Assembly (NCBI GenBank): GCA_947648215.1
Contig: CANSMW010000012.1
Span: 1-59,511, forward strand
DNA from: an uncultured Clostridium sp.
Lineage (GTDB): Bacteria > Bacillota > Clostridia > TANB77 > CAG-508
DNA: 59,511 nucleotides
Reading direction: 5' to 3'
Positions 47,659-58,200 of this stretch are shown here, piece by piece. The notes beneath the pieces were generated by a model, which searched no databases, had not been told where the DNA came from, and saw only the letters and a program-made list of their open reading frames with translations. Both the position numbers and the translations under genes were made by a program. Position 1 is the first letter of the stretch. The number at the start of each line of letters is the position of its first letter.

Positions 47659-47683
47659 AAAGAACACTTTTCAAGTGTTCTTT
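47659..47683 (-). terminator. Terminator of the cohesin–dockerin operon
   Basis: Perfect 11-bp stem (47659-47669 with 47673-47683), 3-base loop, and a run of six T on the minus strand, 15 bases after the 47698 stop. It separates the surface-protein operon from gap. Confidence 0.8.
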
Positions 47684-47697
47684 AATATTTTTTTCAT

Positions 47698-50600
47698 TTA
47701 TGGAGTTGTGTTTGATATTACTTTAATATGAACTGGGTCTGCTCCTGGATAAGAAATCGTAATTGTTTTTCCTATCATATCACTTTGGCTTGCTCCAAAT
47801 AGTGCAATTCCAAGATAATCTACTGGATTATTTCTATCATTTTCCTCAATGGTTCCATCTGAATGTATCATATAAGCTTGTATTGCATAATCTTCTCCTG
47901 AATGTGTAATAACAACATTATGTTTGTATGGTAATCCTGTCATATCTCCTTCTACATATTCACCATCACTTGGTTCAGATACTACTATTTGTGGTCCATA
48001 TACTTTTGTTTCTACATCGTCATTATTAATTCTAATTGGAATTAGAGTATAGATAGAACCATCATTACCTTCTTTTACCGTAGGTAAACTTGGGTCGGTT
48101 TCATATAGTCTTATTACATACTCTCCATTTTTTTGTTCTACACCACTAACATAGCCATTTACATTCATTACCTCAATCGAAATATTTTCCTTGGTATCAA
48201 TTGTAATGGTAGGTAATACTTTTCCTTTTACGGTTAATGTAATGCTTGCACCATCTAAGCTATTTGCTAATAATTCGATTTGTGTAATTTTTCCAGTTGG
48301 TGCACCTGCTGCATTTAGTAATCTTGCCTCTACACCATTTTCTTGTTTTGCTATATCGGTATAATTAACATCAATTGGTTCTCCATATTTATTTAAGAAT
48401 TGGATGTTTCTTTTGGTTTTTCTTCCAACTGCAATGGCACTTGTATCTGTTATAACTGCACTTGCTACTTCTGGATGTGTTTTGGTTTCAACAGTTTGTG
48501 TTAAAGAAACACGATTTCCTGCAACCATTACCCAACAAGTTACCATATATTTTCCAGATTTTCTTGCTGTTACTTTTAATTCTACTTCTCTATCTACGTT
48601 GTTGTATCCGAAACTAACTTCCACTGTTTTTTTGCCATCTGGTAATGTTTGGGTTGTAATATCATTACCTGCTAAATCTTTTACCGTATAATTTGGTGTT
48701 GTTCCCGTATAGAAATCGGTTAGGGTAACATCTTTTTGTCTTGGTCCAGATTTAATACTTCCTACCATAAATTCTTCGTAATTATATCCTGTTGGTAAAT
48801 TGCTTACATCATCTACATTTTGTGTTGTAATTAACAATTCTCTAATTCTTAGTGGTTCTATTTGTATGGTTAATTTTTGCGAATTATTTAGAGCATTATA
48901 GTAATCAATGATTAACTCTCTATCTAATAATTCTTCTGGTCCTACTCCATCAGCCAGTGCAATACCTAAATATTTCACTGGTTCATCTGAACTAACAGGC
49001 TCTTTGGCATCGGTAAATAAATGTGCATCAATTAATGGTGCTGTATTTGCATTGTAGCCTGTATAACGAACACCTAACTTTTTGTTGGTTGTTGCATTTC
49101 CTATGCAAAGGTCACTACCTAGTAAAGGAACATTATCGCCGTCTTCATCTACAATAGAGATTTCCATTAGTGTATACACAATTCCTGTATTTTTATCGGT
49201 TACAAGATTGCTCATATCCACCAATTGTTCTTCTTGGTATAGGCGAATCGTATCCCCTAAGGTTGTCCCACCTACACCAGTTAATCCAATAATTTTCTTT
49301 GCTTCTGGTCCAATTACTGCTCCTGCTAATCGAATGGATTTTTCATTTTCAGTTCCTTTGTTTACCGTCATTCGAATAAAGGTAGCTCCTTGTTCTTTAC
49401 CAGTAATACGTACCATGTCAATATTTTCTTTATTACTTGTTACTGGATGTCCATTTGTCATTTTCGTAAAGGTTAAGTAAGCATCCTGCGTAAATTCTAC
49501 ACTACTTGCTAATACTTCATCGGTTAAAATATCATCATGGATATTTTTAAATGTAATGGTTCTTTCTTTGCTTTTTGCTTTTCTTACATTAATTTCTACT
49601 TCCGTTGGTTCTAAAATACTAGCACTGGTTACAATTGGATTATATGTAATATGTAGGGTTTGTTCTTCGGATTTAATTTTACTATCTGCAAAATTATCTC
49701 CTACATAAAAGATAAGACGATAATCACCTTTTTCTTCAAATGTCAAATTAATTGGCATTTCTCCATTTTCATTTAATGGTAATTTCTCAATTCCCACTTG
49801 ATTGGTTATTTCATTTCCATCTTTATCGGCAATGAATAATTTCACTTTTTCTGATTTTAATTGTTCTTCTTGTTCCCCAGAAAAAATCGTTCCAAATGAG
49901 AATTTTTCATGTGCATATCCTTCTAATTTTTGTGGTTTTACACGAATATTTGCTAAGTGTTTTAATACGGTAATTTTATGAGATGCTGAAAATTCTACTG
50001 TTTTTCCATCTTCTGTCTCATTGGTTTCATATAATATTGTAATTTCATTCATACCAAAACGTGCTTTTCTATCATATGGAGAAATAACAATACCTGGGTC
50101 AGTCATTGGAATAATGGTATCGACTCCCTCTTCTTTTACAGCCATTACTTTTTCAATTTGTATTCCTGTAAAGTCAAAACTTTCTTCTTCTACATAAATT
50201 GTTTTTGCTCCTGTTGCAATTTTGGTTCGAATTCCTGTTATATAGTTTACTACGGTAACCGTTAATGGTTTTTCAAATCCTGCATAAGCTATGGTAATTG
50301 TTTGTTGTCCTAATTGTTCTTTATTATATCCTTTTACTTCGTAATCGTCTGGTGTTAGTGTTTTGGTTCCTGCTTTTGCCATAGTTGCATTAATTACCAT
50401 TCCACTTAAATCAATTTCTTTTCCATATTTTTGGTTGTCTTGCTTTGTTGGCCAAGCAACAATGTTCATATCGGTTGCATAATCTTTTACTTCTATTTCT
50501 ACTTCAGCTTGTTCATCGGAATAGGTAATAATTAAGGTTTGTTTTATGGTTTGTTCTTTATCATATCCATATACCATGTCTATCGTAATAGGTTCCCACT

Positions 50601-51783
50601 CACCAAAAGCACCAGATGCCATTTTGGTTCTTGCTCTTGCTCCTGATTGTTCTAATAGTTCATCTGTCAATTCTTCTTGGTATTTATATTCTGTTTTAGG
50701 AAATTCTACTTCAATTCCTGTTTGATAATCTTTTACTTCTACCGTAAAAGTAGTCGATTTTCCTTCAAAAGTTCCATCTTCACTTTCGTAAGTTACGGTA
50801 ATGGTTTGTGGTCCAAGTTTTTCTGGATTATATCCCGTTACTTTATATTTCGAAGCGTCAACTGGTACCACTGCATCTCCTGAAGATTTCATTTTTGCCG
50901 TTACTTTCATACTGCTTAGGTCTAATTCTTTTCCATAATTTACTGTCTTTGGTGCATCGGTAAGGGTTAGGTCTGTTACATAGTCTCTTACAATAACGGT
51001 TCTTTTTTTCGTTTCCTTATTTCCGTCTGAATCGATTGCTTTATAATAAACTTCGTATGTTCCTATTTTATTAACATCTACTTTTGTAGAATCAATTTCT
51101 GGGGTTAAATTTTTGTCTTTATTATCACTAACCGTTGCTCCTGCTTCTTCATATTTCCCGCCCAAACGTACATATTGTGGATTTTCTCCCTTTAAGGTAA
51201 TTTGAGGATTTTCTATATCGTTTAATACTAAATTTGGTTCAATCCCTACGTAAAATCTTAAAATACGTTGTGCATCAAATACATCAATTTCATCATCACT
51301 ATTATAAACATTGGCTACTATTGCACTGCTTCCTGTTAACGTATGCTCTTTTTCCCCTTCATAGGTATAATGTTTTAACGCTTTTTGTGCATCAAATACA
51401 TCTACATACCCATCCGCATTTACGTCTCCATAAATTCTAACCGTATAGGTAGCATCCTCTGTTTTTATCTCATTTCCAGTTACAATAATATCTTTTAGAC
51501 TAGATGCATTTTGTATGGTTTTACCTGCTTTTTGAAATTGCTCTATTAAATATGTCTTTGTGATGGTTTGGTCAGCATCTTTAAAAATGAATGGTAAAAT
51601 CATTTTTCCATCGCTTTCAAAAGCATTTTCTAAAACCGTGTTTGGATTATGATTATATGCTTGAATATCGGTTTTTGCTTCTGGTTTTTGCAATATTTCT
51701 GGTCCAATATTCGTTAATGCAATTGTTCCAATGGTTGCAACTGTTAAACTAGATAGTGTGAGTATTTTTCCTATCTTTTTCAT
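47698..51783 (-). CDS. Secreted dockerin protein with many Ig-like domains
   Basis: A 1361-residue exported protein with a signal peptide (about 1-25). Residues 117-180 are a type I dockerin-like pair of calcium loops: DVNADGYVDVFDAQKAL and NSDDEIDVFDAQRIL, two F-hand repeats, a little unusual in being near the N-terminus. Then a DUF5011-like Ig domain (about 190-270, ending RTVIVRDY), at least four further Ig-like units with the signature Y-x-x-GxNKEQLG-x-QT(I)T(I)xY of the Big_3 kind, and long beta-rich stretches to the C-terminus. No sortase motif or membrane end is seen. It follows the cohesin gene by 17 bases, so its anchoring through cohesin is the simplest model. The ligand or other job is unknown. 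Confidence 0.8.
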   Translation of the reverse strand: MKKIGKILTLSSLTVATIGTIALTNIGPEILQKPEAKTDIQAYNHNPNTVLENAFESDGKMILPFIFKDADQTITKTYLIEQFQKAGKTIQNASSLKDIIVTGNEIKTEDATYTVRIYGDVNADGYVDVFDAQKALKHYTYEGEKEHTLTGSSAIVANVYNSDDEIDVFDAQRILRFYVGIEPNLVLNDIENPQITLKGENPQYVRLGGKYEEAGATVSDNKDKNLTPEIDSTKVDVNKIGTYEVYYKAIDSDGNKETKKRTVIVRDYVTDLTLTDAPKTVNYGKELDLSSMKVTAKMKSSGDAVVPVDASKYKVTGYNPEKLGPQTITVTYESEDGTFEGKSTTFTVEVKDYQTGIEVEFPKTEYKYQEELTDELLEQSGARARTKMASGAFGEWEPITIDMVYGYDKEQTIKQTLIITYSDEQAEVEIEVKDYATDMNIVAWPTKQDNQKYGKEIDLSGMVINATMAKAGTKTLTPDDYEVKGYNKEQLGQQTITIAYAGFEKPLTVTVVNYITGIRTKIATGAKTIYVEEESFDFTGIQIEKVMAVKEEGVDTIIPMTDPGIVISPYDRKARFGMNEITILYETNETEDGKTVEFSASHKITVLKHLANIRVKPQKLEGYAHEKFSFGTIFSGEQEEQLKSEKVKLFIADKDGNEITNQVGIEKLPLNENGEMPINLTFEEKGDYRLIFYVGDNFADSKIKSEEQTLHITYNPIVTSASILEPTEVEINVRKAKSKERTITFKNIHDDILTDEVLASSVEFTQDAYLTFTKMTNGHPVTSNKENIDMVRITGKEQGATFIRMTVNKGTENEKSIRLAGAVIGPEAKKIIGLTGVGGTTLGDTIRLYQEEQLVDMSNLVTDKNTGIVYTLMEISIVDEDGDNVPLLGSDLCIGNATTNKKLGVRYTGYNANTAPLIDAHLFTDAKEPVSSDEPVKYLGIALADGVGPEELLDRELIIDYYNALNNSQKLTIQIEPLRIRELLITTQNVDDVSNLPTGYNYEEFMVGSIKSGPRQKDVTLTDFYTGTTPNYTVKDLAGNDITTQTLPDGKKTVEVSFGYNNVDREVELKVTARKSGKYMVTCWVMVAGNRVSLTQTVETKTHPEVASAVITDTSAIAVGRKTKRNIQFLNKYGEPIDVNYTDIAKQENGVEARLLNAAGAPTGKITQIELLANSLDGASITLTVKGKVLPTITIDTKENISIEVMNVNGYVSGVEQKNGEYVIRLYETDPSLPTVKEGNDGSIYTLIPIRINNDDVETKVYGPQIVVSEPSDGEYVEGDMTGLPYKHNVVITHSGEDYAIQAYMIHSDGTIEENDRNNPVDYLGIALFGASQSDMIGKTITISYPGADPVHIKVISNTTP

Positions 51784-51800
51784 CCTTTTTTCACCTCAAT

Positions 51801-53039
51801 CTATTTACTTCTTTTTGCTTTTTGTCTTGATAATCGAATAATTGTGATTGTTTCAATTAAAATGATGCATAATAGTACGATAATAGTAATATGTAAAATC
51901 TTTACATTGCCAAGGACTTCGTTTACTTTTTCCATTGCCGTTTGTCCCCAAGTTTTTTTTTCTGGTGTTTCTACTAATGCATAATTAGCAGGACTATTAG
52001 TCGTAAATGTATAATAATTTCCTTGGATTTGTCCCTCTATTACTTTATACGTTCCATCTTCATTCATTTTATAAGCAACTAAACGTTCCTTATTATAGTT
52101 TTCTGGAATTGGAAGAAATACTGTTACATATCCGTTTGGTGTTACCGCTTGTTCAGATTGTACCATTTGTCCATCTTGCTCGGTTTCTACGATTTTTAGT
52201 AATTTTAAATCAAAGTATGTTTTTATTCCTTCAATATCTTTAAACATATCATTTCGTGTTTGATATGCTTCATCTCCATCTTTTATTCTTTTTACATTTA
52301 ATTTCGTTCCATCTTCAAAAGCAACTGGTTTTGCTTTTATCATTACTTTTGTTGGTTCATCAATTAATGTTTTTACAGTTTCATCTTCTAATTTTAATAA
52401 TTCATTTGGAGCTGGTGCTTGTACCACTGGCTCTTGTACTGGTTCCTCAATTGGTTCTTGTACTGGCTCCTCTACTGGGGTTTCGTCTTTTTTATTATTG
52501 TTTTTATTGTTATTCTTGTTGGTAGAAGGTTTTGTTGAGGGTTTTGTTGTTGTAGATGGTTTATTGTTCGTTGATGGTGTTGTTGGATTGTTTGGTGTCG
52601 TTGGTTGTGGTTTTTCTTTTATTGTAATCGATGTGCTAGGACTTCCTGCTGCAACATTGGTTTGTGACCCAGTTGATACTTGTACACTTTTTGCACTAAC
52701 ACTTGCCGTTCCTACTGCTTTTGTTTTAAAAGTAAACGACACGCTTGATAAATCATCCGCCGTTCCTACATATCCAAATCGTTTGGTGCCTGTCCCAAAT
52801 TCTTTTAATCCAGAGCCACCACAAGAATATGAAACATATTCTAATTTACTTGTATCATAATTTAATGTAAACTTCGCTGCAGATACCTTTTGACCAAAAG
52901 ATATCGTAACAGTTACATTGTTTCCTATTTCAACAGTACTAGCAGAAGGCTTCGCACTTGCGGAAGCAGCATTTACTACTCCTCCTAGTACTCCTACTAA
53001 TAAAAAAATAATGATTGTCATGATTAATGATTTTTTCAT
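51801..53039 (-). CDS. Membrane-anchored cohesin-domain surface protein
   Basis: A 412-residue protein with a signal peptide (1-25), a cohesin-type domain at about 27-141 (GNNVTVTISFGQKVSAAKFTLNYDTSKLEYV..., GTADDLSSVSFTFKTKAVGTASVSA), a P/T/N/K/E linker to about 215 and a second beta-rich region (about 215-365). A C-terminal hydrophobic segment (about 381-402) with a basic end (RQKAKRSK) anchors it in the cell membrane. Cohesins bind dockerins, and the next gene codes for one. It is not part of a classic cellulosome: it has one cohesin, no catalytic or carbohydrate-binding module. Promoter at 53079-53107, ribosome site AGGGGG before the ATG. Confidence 0.8.
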   Translation of the reverse strand: MKKSLIMTIIIFLLVGVLGGVVNAASASAKPSASTVEIGNNVTVTISFGQKVSAAKFTLNYDTSKLEYVSYSCGGSGLKEFGTGTKRFGYVGTADDLSSVSFTFKTKAVGTASVSAKSVQVSTGSQTNVAAGSPSTSITIKEKPQPTTPNNPTTPSTNNKPSTTTKPSTKPSTNKNNNKNNNKKDETPVEEPVQEPIEEPVQEPVVQAPAPNELLKLEDETVKTLIDEPTKVMIKAKPVAFEDGTKLNVKRIKDGDEAYQTRNDMFKDIEGIKTYFDLKLLKIVETEQDGQMVQSEQAVTPNGYVTVFLPIPENYNKERLVAYKMNEDGTYKVIEGQIQGNYYTFTTNSPANYALVETPEKKTWGQTAMEKVNEVLGNVKILHITIIVLLCIILIETITIIRLSRQKAKRSK

Positions 53040-53078
53040 TGTTTTTCCCCCTAGTTAAACATTTTTATCCACATTACT

Positions 53079-53107
53079 ATTATACTATTTTTCTTCTTAT
53101 TTGTAAA
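53079..53107 (-). promoter_or_regulatory. Promoter of the cohesin–dockerin operon
   Basis: TTTACA (53102-53107) and TATAAT (53079-53084), spacer 17 bases, on the minus strand, 40 bases upstream of the cohesin start. The 53040-53446 gap holds this and the divergent KilA-N promoter; the 270 bases between the two promoters show no gene or known fold. Confidence 0.75.
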
Positions 53108-53382
53108 CATACTTTTTGCATTTTTATGCTGTTTTATGTTATTTTTGGTAAAAATTTTCCACCTTGCTTTTTCTTCTAGGCAAATGTAAAAAACGCCATT
53201 TTTCTTTGATATAAAAGGTATTTCAACATTTTGTCTTTGTATTCTACTTATCTTCTCGTTTTCATTATTTCGTCATCATTAAGTTTACATTACATTTATG
53301 TATCAATTATTACTTTTTTGTAACAAAAAATCAAAAAGAACAATTTGACAAAAATATTTTTATTTATATTTGATTTTTTTGC

Positions 53383-53411
53383 TTGACATATGCAAACGTT
53401 TGTTTTAAAAT
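53383..53411 (+). promoter_or_regulatory. Promoter of the KilA-N gene with a palindromic operator-like spacer
   Basis: TTGACA (53383-53388) and TAAAAT (53406-53411) with a 17-base spacer on the plus strand. A perfect 10-bp palindrome CAAACGTTTG (53393-53402) lies between the boxes, where a repressor would block polymerase. Confidence 0.65.
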
Positions 53412-53446
53412 GTATGTAGAATTTTCAAAGATTGGATGTGATATTT

Positions 53447-54319
53447 ATGAAAAAAGAAATCATAAAAGCACAAATGAAAGTAAAAGATAATTTGGTTAGC
53501 GTTATGAGAGTTGGAAATATTGATTACATATCATTAACAGATTTAGCAAAATTTAAAAATGATAAGTATCCTGCCAACGTTATTATTCATTGGTTAAGTA
53601 ATAAAGATACTGCTCTTTATATTGGTTTGTGGGAAGAACTTAATAATGAAAATTTTAATTTAACGGAATATCGTGAAATTAAAATAAATGAAATTGGAAC
53701 ATCTTCTTATACAATGAGTCCTAAACAATGGATACAAAGAACGAATGCCATAGGTTTAATTTCAAAAGGTGGCAAATATAGTTTTGGAACTTATGCTCAT
53801 CCAGATTTAGCTTTTGAATTTGCAAGTTGGCTAAATGTCGAATTTAAACTTTATTTAATAAGAGAATTTGAAAGGTTAAAACAAAACGAGAGTTATCAAA
53901 ATAAAATTGATTGGTCTGTTAGACGAGAACTTACCAAAACAAATTATAGAATACATACAGACAGCATAAAAGAAAATATAATTCCTACCCTCACTGAAAA
54001 ACAGAAATTATATGCTTATGCTAATGAAGCTGATTTATTAAATGTTGCACTATTTGGAATGACAGCAAAAGAATGGAAAGACAAAAATCCTACTTTAGAT
54101 GGCAATATGCGAGATTATGCAAATATTCTTCAATTGGTAATTTTAAGTAATTTAGAAAATCTAAATGCACAAATGATAGAGCAAGGAGTTTCTTCAAAAA
54201 TACGACTTGAAAACTTAAACAAAATAGCTAAAAAACAATATCATATTCTACAAGACAGCAATAGTATAAAAAGAATTGAAGCTTTGGATGATAGTAACGT
54301 TAAAAAATTACTATCTTGA
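53447..54319 (+). CDS. KilA-N domain protein
   Basis: A 291-residue soluble protein with a KilA-N domain at about 15-145: DYISLTDLAKFKNDKYPANVIIHWLSNKDTALYIGLWEEL..., then GGKYSFGTYAHPDLAFEFASWLNVEFKLYLIREFERLK. The C-half is helical. KilA-N domains bind DNA and are common on phages and large DNA viruses, and as accessory genes in bacteria. It is an isolated plus-strand gene set in an otherwise minus-strand surface locus, with its own promoter and a strong terminator, so it is probably a foreign insertion. Start ATG at 53447; weak ribosome binding site (GGATGTG). Confidence 0.8.
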   Translation: MKKEIIKAQMKVKDNLVSVMRVGNIDYISLTDLAKFKNDKYPANVIIHWLSNKDTALYIGLWEELNNENFNLTEYREIKINEIGTSSYTMSPKQWIQRTNAIGLISKGGKYSFGTYAHPDLAFEFASWLNVEFKLYLIREFERLKQNESYQNKIDWSVRRELTKTNYRIHTDSIKENIIPTLTEKQKLYAYANEADLLNVALFGMTAKEWKDKNPTLDGNMRDYANILQLVILSNLENLNAQMIEQGVSSKIRLENLNKIAKKQYHILQDSNSIKRIEALDDSNVKKLLS

Positions 54320-54355
54320 AACGAAGATCAAATTCTGCTTTTATGAATAATAGGA

Positions 54356-54399
54356 AAAAGTTGTGTAAATCGAAGAAAAATCCGATTTACACAACTTTT
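54356..54399 (+). terminator. Strong terminator after the KilA-N gene
   Basis: Perfect 17-bp stem (54356-54372 with 54383-54399) with a 10-base loop, one of the longest hairpins in the window. It can also end the convergent 54438 transcript. Confidence 0.85.
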
Positions 54400-54437
54400 A
54401 CGATAGGCTCAAATTTTCATTATTGATACGTTCTACT

Positions 54438-55094
54438 TTATTCTCCTTTTTCCTCATACAAAATCGTAATTGGCATAATTCCATTTCCGTATTTGTCTTC
54501 TACTTCTAATACATACGCACCTATTTCGTAGGCTATTGTATATTTGTTGGTTTCATTTTCTAATAGATATTTTTTCACATCGATTACTTCATCGGTTTGT
54601 TTATTCGTTAAGGTTGCTTTTTCTACATCCTTTACATCCGCAAATGTAATCGTTTGTGCTTCTGTGTATTTTCCTGTTCTTACTCCCGTTACTTTTGGTG
54701 GAGCAGAATCTACAACAAAATTACGTGTGATGGTTTCTTCTTTTCCTGTTACCACTACAGTATATTTCCCATCTTCTAATTTTCCCTCTTTATATTCTGT
54801 AGCAATACCATCTTTTACAACACTAATTTTTCTACCTGCATATTTAATTTCTGGCTGATAACGGAAAATATCTCCATCATTTAAAATCGTGGTTAATCCA
54901 TCTTTTTGAGGATCCTCATAATATACCACTGGTGGAGCATCTCTTAATTCTTCTTCTATTTCTTTTAAATGTTCATCATCTGCTCCCATTCCTTTTCCAA
55001 ATTGACTTTTAAACATATCTAATGACATATAAATAATAAATCCGGTTCCTACTAGAATTAGTAAAATACTCATAATTATAACAAATTTTTTCAT
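54438..55094 (-). CDS. Membrane-anchored Ig-like protein, paralogue of the giant protein's C-terminus
   Basis: A 218-residue protein: N-terminal membrane segment (about 4-26), an acidic linker, and two beta-rich Ig-like domains. Its outer part aligns with the last 190 or so residues of the large protein to the right: YYEDPQKDGL vs YFNDPALDGM, PPKVTGVRTGKYTEAQTITF vs the PPEITGL...QAPTITI run, VKKYLLENETNKYTIAYEIGAY vs VKQHLLSNSEYTMPYQAGATY. It is therefore a stand-alone, anchored copy of that terminal module. The two genes are in line on one strand, 175 bases apart, with a terminator between. Confidence 0.7.
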   Translation of the reverse strand: MKKFVIIMSILLILVGTGFIIYMSLDMFKSQFGKGMGADDEHLKEIEEELRDAPPVVYYEDPQKDGLTTILNDGDIFRYQPEIKYAGRKISVVKDGIATEYKEGKLEDGKYTVVVTGKEETITRNFVVDSAPPKVTGVRTGKYTEAQTITFADVKDVEKATLTNKQTDEVIDVKKYLLENETNKYTIAYEIGAYVLEVEDKYGNGIMPITILYEEKGE

Positions 55095-55222
55095 ATTTTT
55101 TCCTCCTTCGTAATCTTAAGCTAACCCTATTATACCCTTATTCCATTTTTTTGTAAACACCCTTTAAACAAAGAATAGGGAAATTTCATGAAATATTACA
55201 AATCTTATATGCGTTAGAATAC

Positions 55223-55260
55223 AAAGAACCCATAAATCTTTTACGATTTATGAGTTCTTT
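55223..55260 (-). terminator. Terminator after the giant repeat-protein gene
   Basis: 16-bp arms (55223-55238 with 55245-55260), one mismatch, 6-base loop, T-run on the minus strand right after the 55269 stop. Confidence 0.8.
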
Positions 55261-55268
55261 TTTCTATC

Positions 55269-58200
55269 TTATTTTCGATAGATAATGGTATAAACTTCTT
55301 CTGGTCCGTTTTTTGGTGTTACTTTTAATAAGTATGTAGCTCCTGCTTGATATGGCATTGTGTATTCACTATTACTTAATAAGTGTTGTTTCACATCTGC
55401 AATTTCATTTCCTTGTTTATCGGTTACAATTGCTTTTTCAATGCTTTGAATGTTGCTAATTGTTATGGTTGGCGCTTGTGTATAAATGTCTTTTTTCTTA
55501 CTGCTAAGTCCTGTAATCTCTGGTGGTCTTGTTGCTACGGTAAAGTATGCAATTGCTCTTGTACCATCACGATGTCCATTTTCATCAACACCATAAACCA
55601 TCATTACGTATTCTCCATCTTCGGTAATTGTTCCATTTGCTGGCATTGTATAAGGTTGTCCGTCTTTTGTAATAACGATTTCTCCGCCTTTTCCTATTTC
55701 TTCTCCTCTTGCATATTGAATGGTTGGGTAATAATAGAATGCTTGTGGTTTCTCTTTGGTTGTGTCTTTTAAGTCAGTAACCATTCCATCTAATGCTGGG
55801 TCATTGAAGTAAATCGTTGCAGGTCTATCTGTTATCATTACGGTTCTTGTAACTTCTTCTGAGGTATTTCCTGAAGTATCTGTTGCTGTATAAGTAATTG
55901 TATATTTGTTTCCTACTACTCGGTAATCAACGGCTCCTACTTCTTCGTTTGTTCCTACTAATTTGATTACTTTGTTAATCACTAGAGCTGACTCGACTGT
56001 GTAGTTATCTTCAAATACAACTCCTGGGTCTACAAATGGTGTATTTACTTCTACATACATGGTTTCTTCCCCTTTGAATTCTACAAATGTTGGTGCTTTT
56101 GTATCTTTTACTTCAATTGTCTTGTATACAGTTTCTGCACTATTTCCTGTAGAATCTTTTGCAGTATAAGCAATGGTATATGTTCCTACTCTTGTTGTAT
56201 CTAAGTTTTTAAGGTCTACTTCTACTTTAATGTCTTCTCCTGAATTATCTGTTGCACTTACACCTTTTAATGGGTCGAATGTACCATTTACTTCGATGGT
56301 TTCTTGAAGATTTTCTACGTCGATGATTGGTCCTTTGGTATCCACTACTCTAACAATCTTTCTTACTCTTGCTTCATTTCCTGCTTCATCTACTGAGATA
56401 AATGTTACGGCATATACTCCTGGTATCGTTACATCAATATCATCCTCAGTTGTTACAGTTGTTACTTTATTGGTATAAACATCTTTTGCGGTTGCTCTGT
56501 ATGTTGGTTTTGGTTCATTTACTTCAATTACATAAACATTGTTGTCATCTGGTGTAATAACTGGTGGTGTTGTATCTTTTACATGAACAGTTCTTACCAC
56601 TTGTGTTGCTTCTTCCCCTGTTGCTTTGTACACTACATCATAAGTTACTGTGTAAGTTCCTTCTTTGTTTACATTCACTTTCTCTTCTTCATTTTTGTCT
56701 TTATCAATTTTGATTTGATTTGAAATATCAATGTTATATCCACCAACTCTTACATAAGCTTCTGCACCTTGTTCTACATACTCAGTTCCTAGTTCTACTG
56801 TTACTTCTGCATCTCCATTTAAGTTAATAACTGGTTTTTCTGAATCTACAACAGAGATGGTAAAGATTGCTGTATGTCCATTGTATCTTACTGTAACGTC
56901 TTTTGAACCTACTGTTTTAAAATCTACTGGATCAATTGTAATCTCATTTGTTACGTTTTCTCCTGCATTACCAGAAGCATTTACAGTTTCTACTCTTAAT
57001 CCACTCTTAGCAATTTCAGTATCCTTAATGGTGTATACTCTCTTTGTAGGTACAGATACAATCTTAATTCCTTTTACATAATCCTCTACTAAAACGGTAA
57101 AGGTTTGTGCTTCATAATCTAAGTATTGTACTGAAATGGTTTGTGCTCCTAATGATTTACTATTATATCCTGTTACGCTACATTGTCTTAATTCCACTTC
57201 ACTTGTTGCACCAGATTTCATGTGTAATGTTACTGTTAATCCTGTTAAATCCATTTCTTCACCATATTGATAGGTTACTTTATTTGGTTTGGTTATGGTA
57301 ATACCAGTTGCATTATCCGTAATGGTTACATTATAGATTGCTGTTTTTCCTTCATAAGTTACTGTTAATTGTTGTGGCACACCAATCTTCGTTTCATCCT
57401 CACTATCAAATCCGGTTACCCAACTTGCTTGCATTTCTTTTTCTACTGAAGTTTCATTATCGTAAATTACTCGAATCATTCCACCTGTTACATCTAGTTT
57501 TTCTCCGAATGAATAACTTGTTTTTGGTACAGTTGCAATTTCAATTCTTGCAATTTGTTTTTCTACAAGTATTTCGTCAATGTTAATGCTTGCTACAATT
57601 CTATCAAAATCACTTTGTAGTTTTTGGTCATTTGCTTCTTTGATGATTGCTTCTACTGCTTGCCAACTTTCGATGGTATATTCATCTGGATTTCTTCTTG
57701 CAAGTTCATCGCGAATTGGGTTTAAAGCTGCATGGTTTACAGTTCTTGGGTTTAGTACATACATTTTTGCTTCTTCAAATTTTTCGTTAAATTTGCTAAT
57801 TAATACTTGTTGTTGTACTTCTTCTAGTTTCTCTAAGAAACCATCCCAGTTTGTGTAATCGGTTGGATATAATTTAGCAACTCTATCTAAGTATGCATCA
57901 AATTCTTCTTTATTAATTGGTCTTTTATTTAATGTATATTTTTTAACTTGAGCAAATACTTTATCTAATTCTGTTTGTACAATTTGTTGTCTTGCTGTAG
58001 CAACTAACTCAGCTAATCCTTCAAAGTTTGTATAATCTCCTGCTACTAGATTATCAAATCCAATACCGTCTTCCATTCCTGCTAAGTATTTATTAAATTC
58101 TGTAAAGTCTGCTCCTAATGCTACCCAAATATCTAATTCCACCTCTGCTACATCTCCATAGTTTGGATTTTTTGATGTATAAGATGCTTTATGAGTTGAT

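Noticed and set aside
47698..53039. A classic cellulosome locus
   Set aside because: Only one cohesin and one dockerin are present, with no glycoside hydrolase or carbohydrate-binding module in the window.
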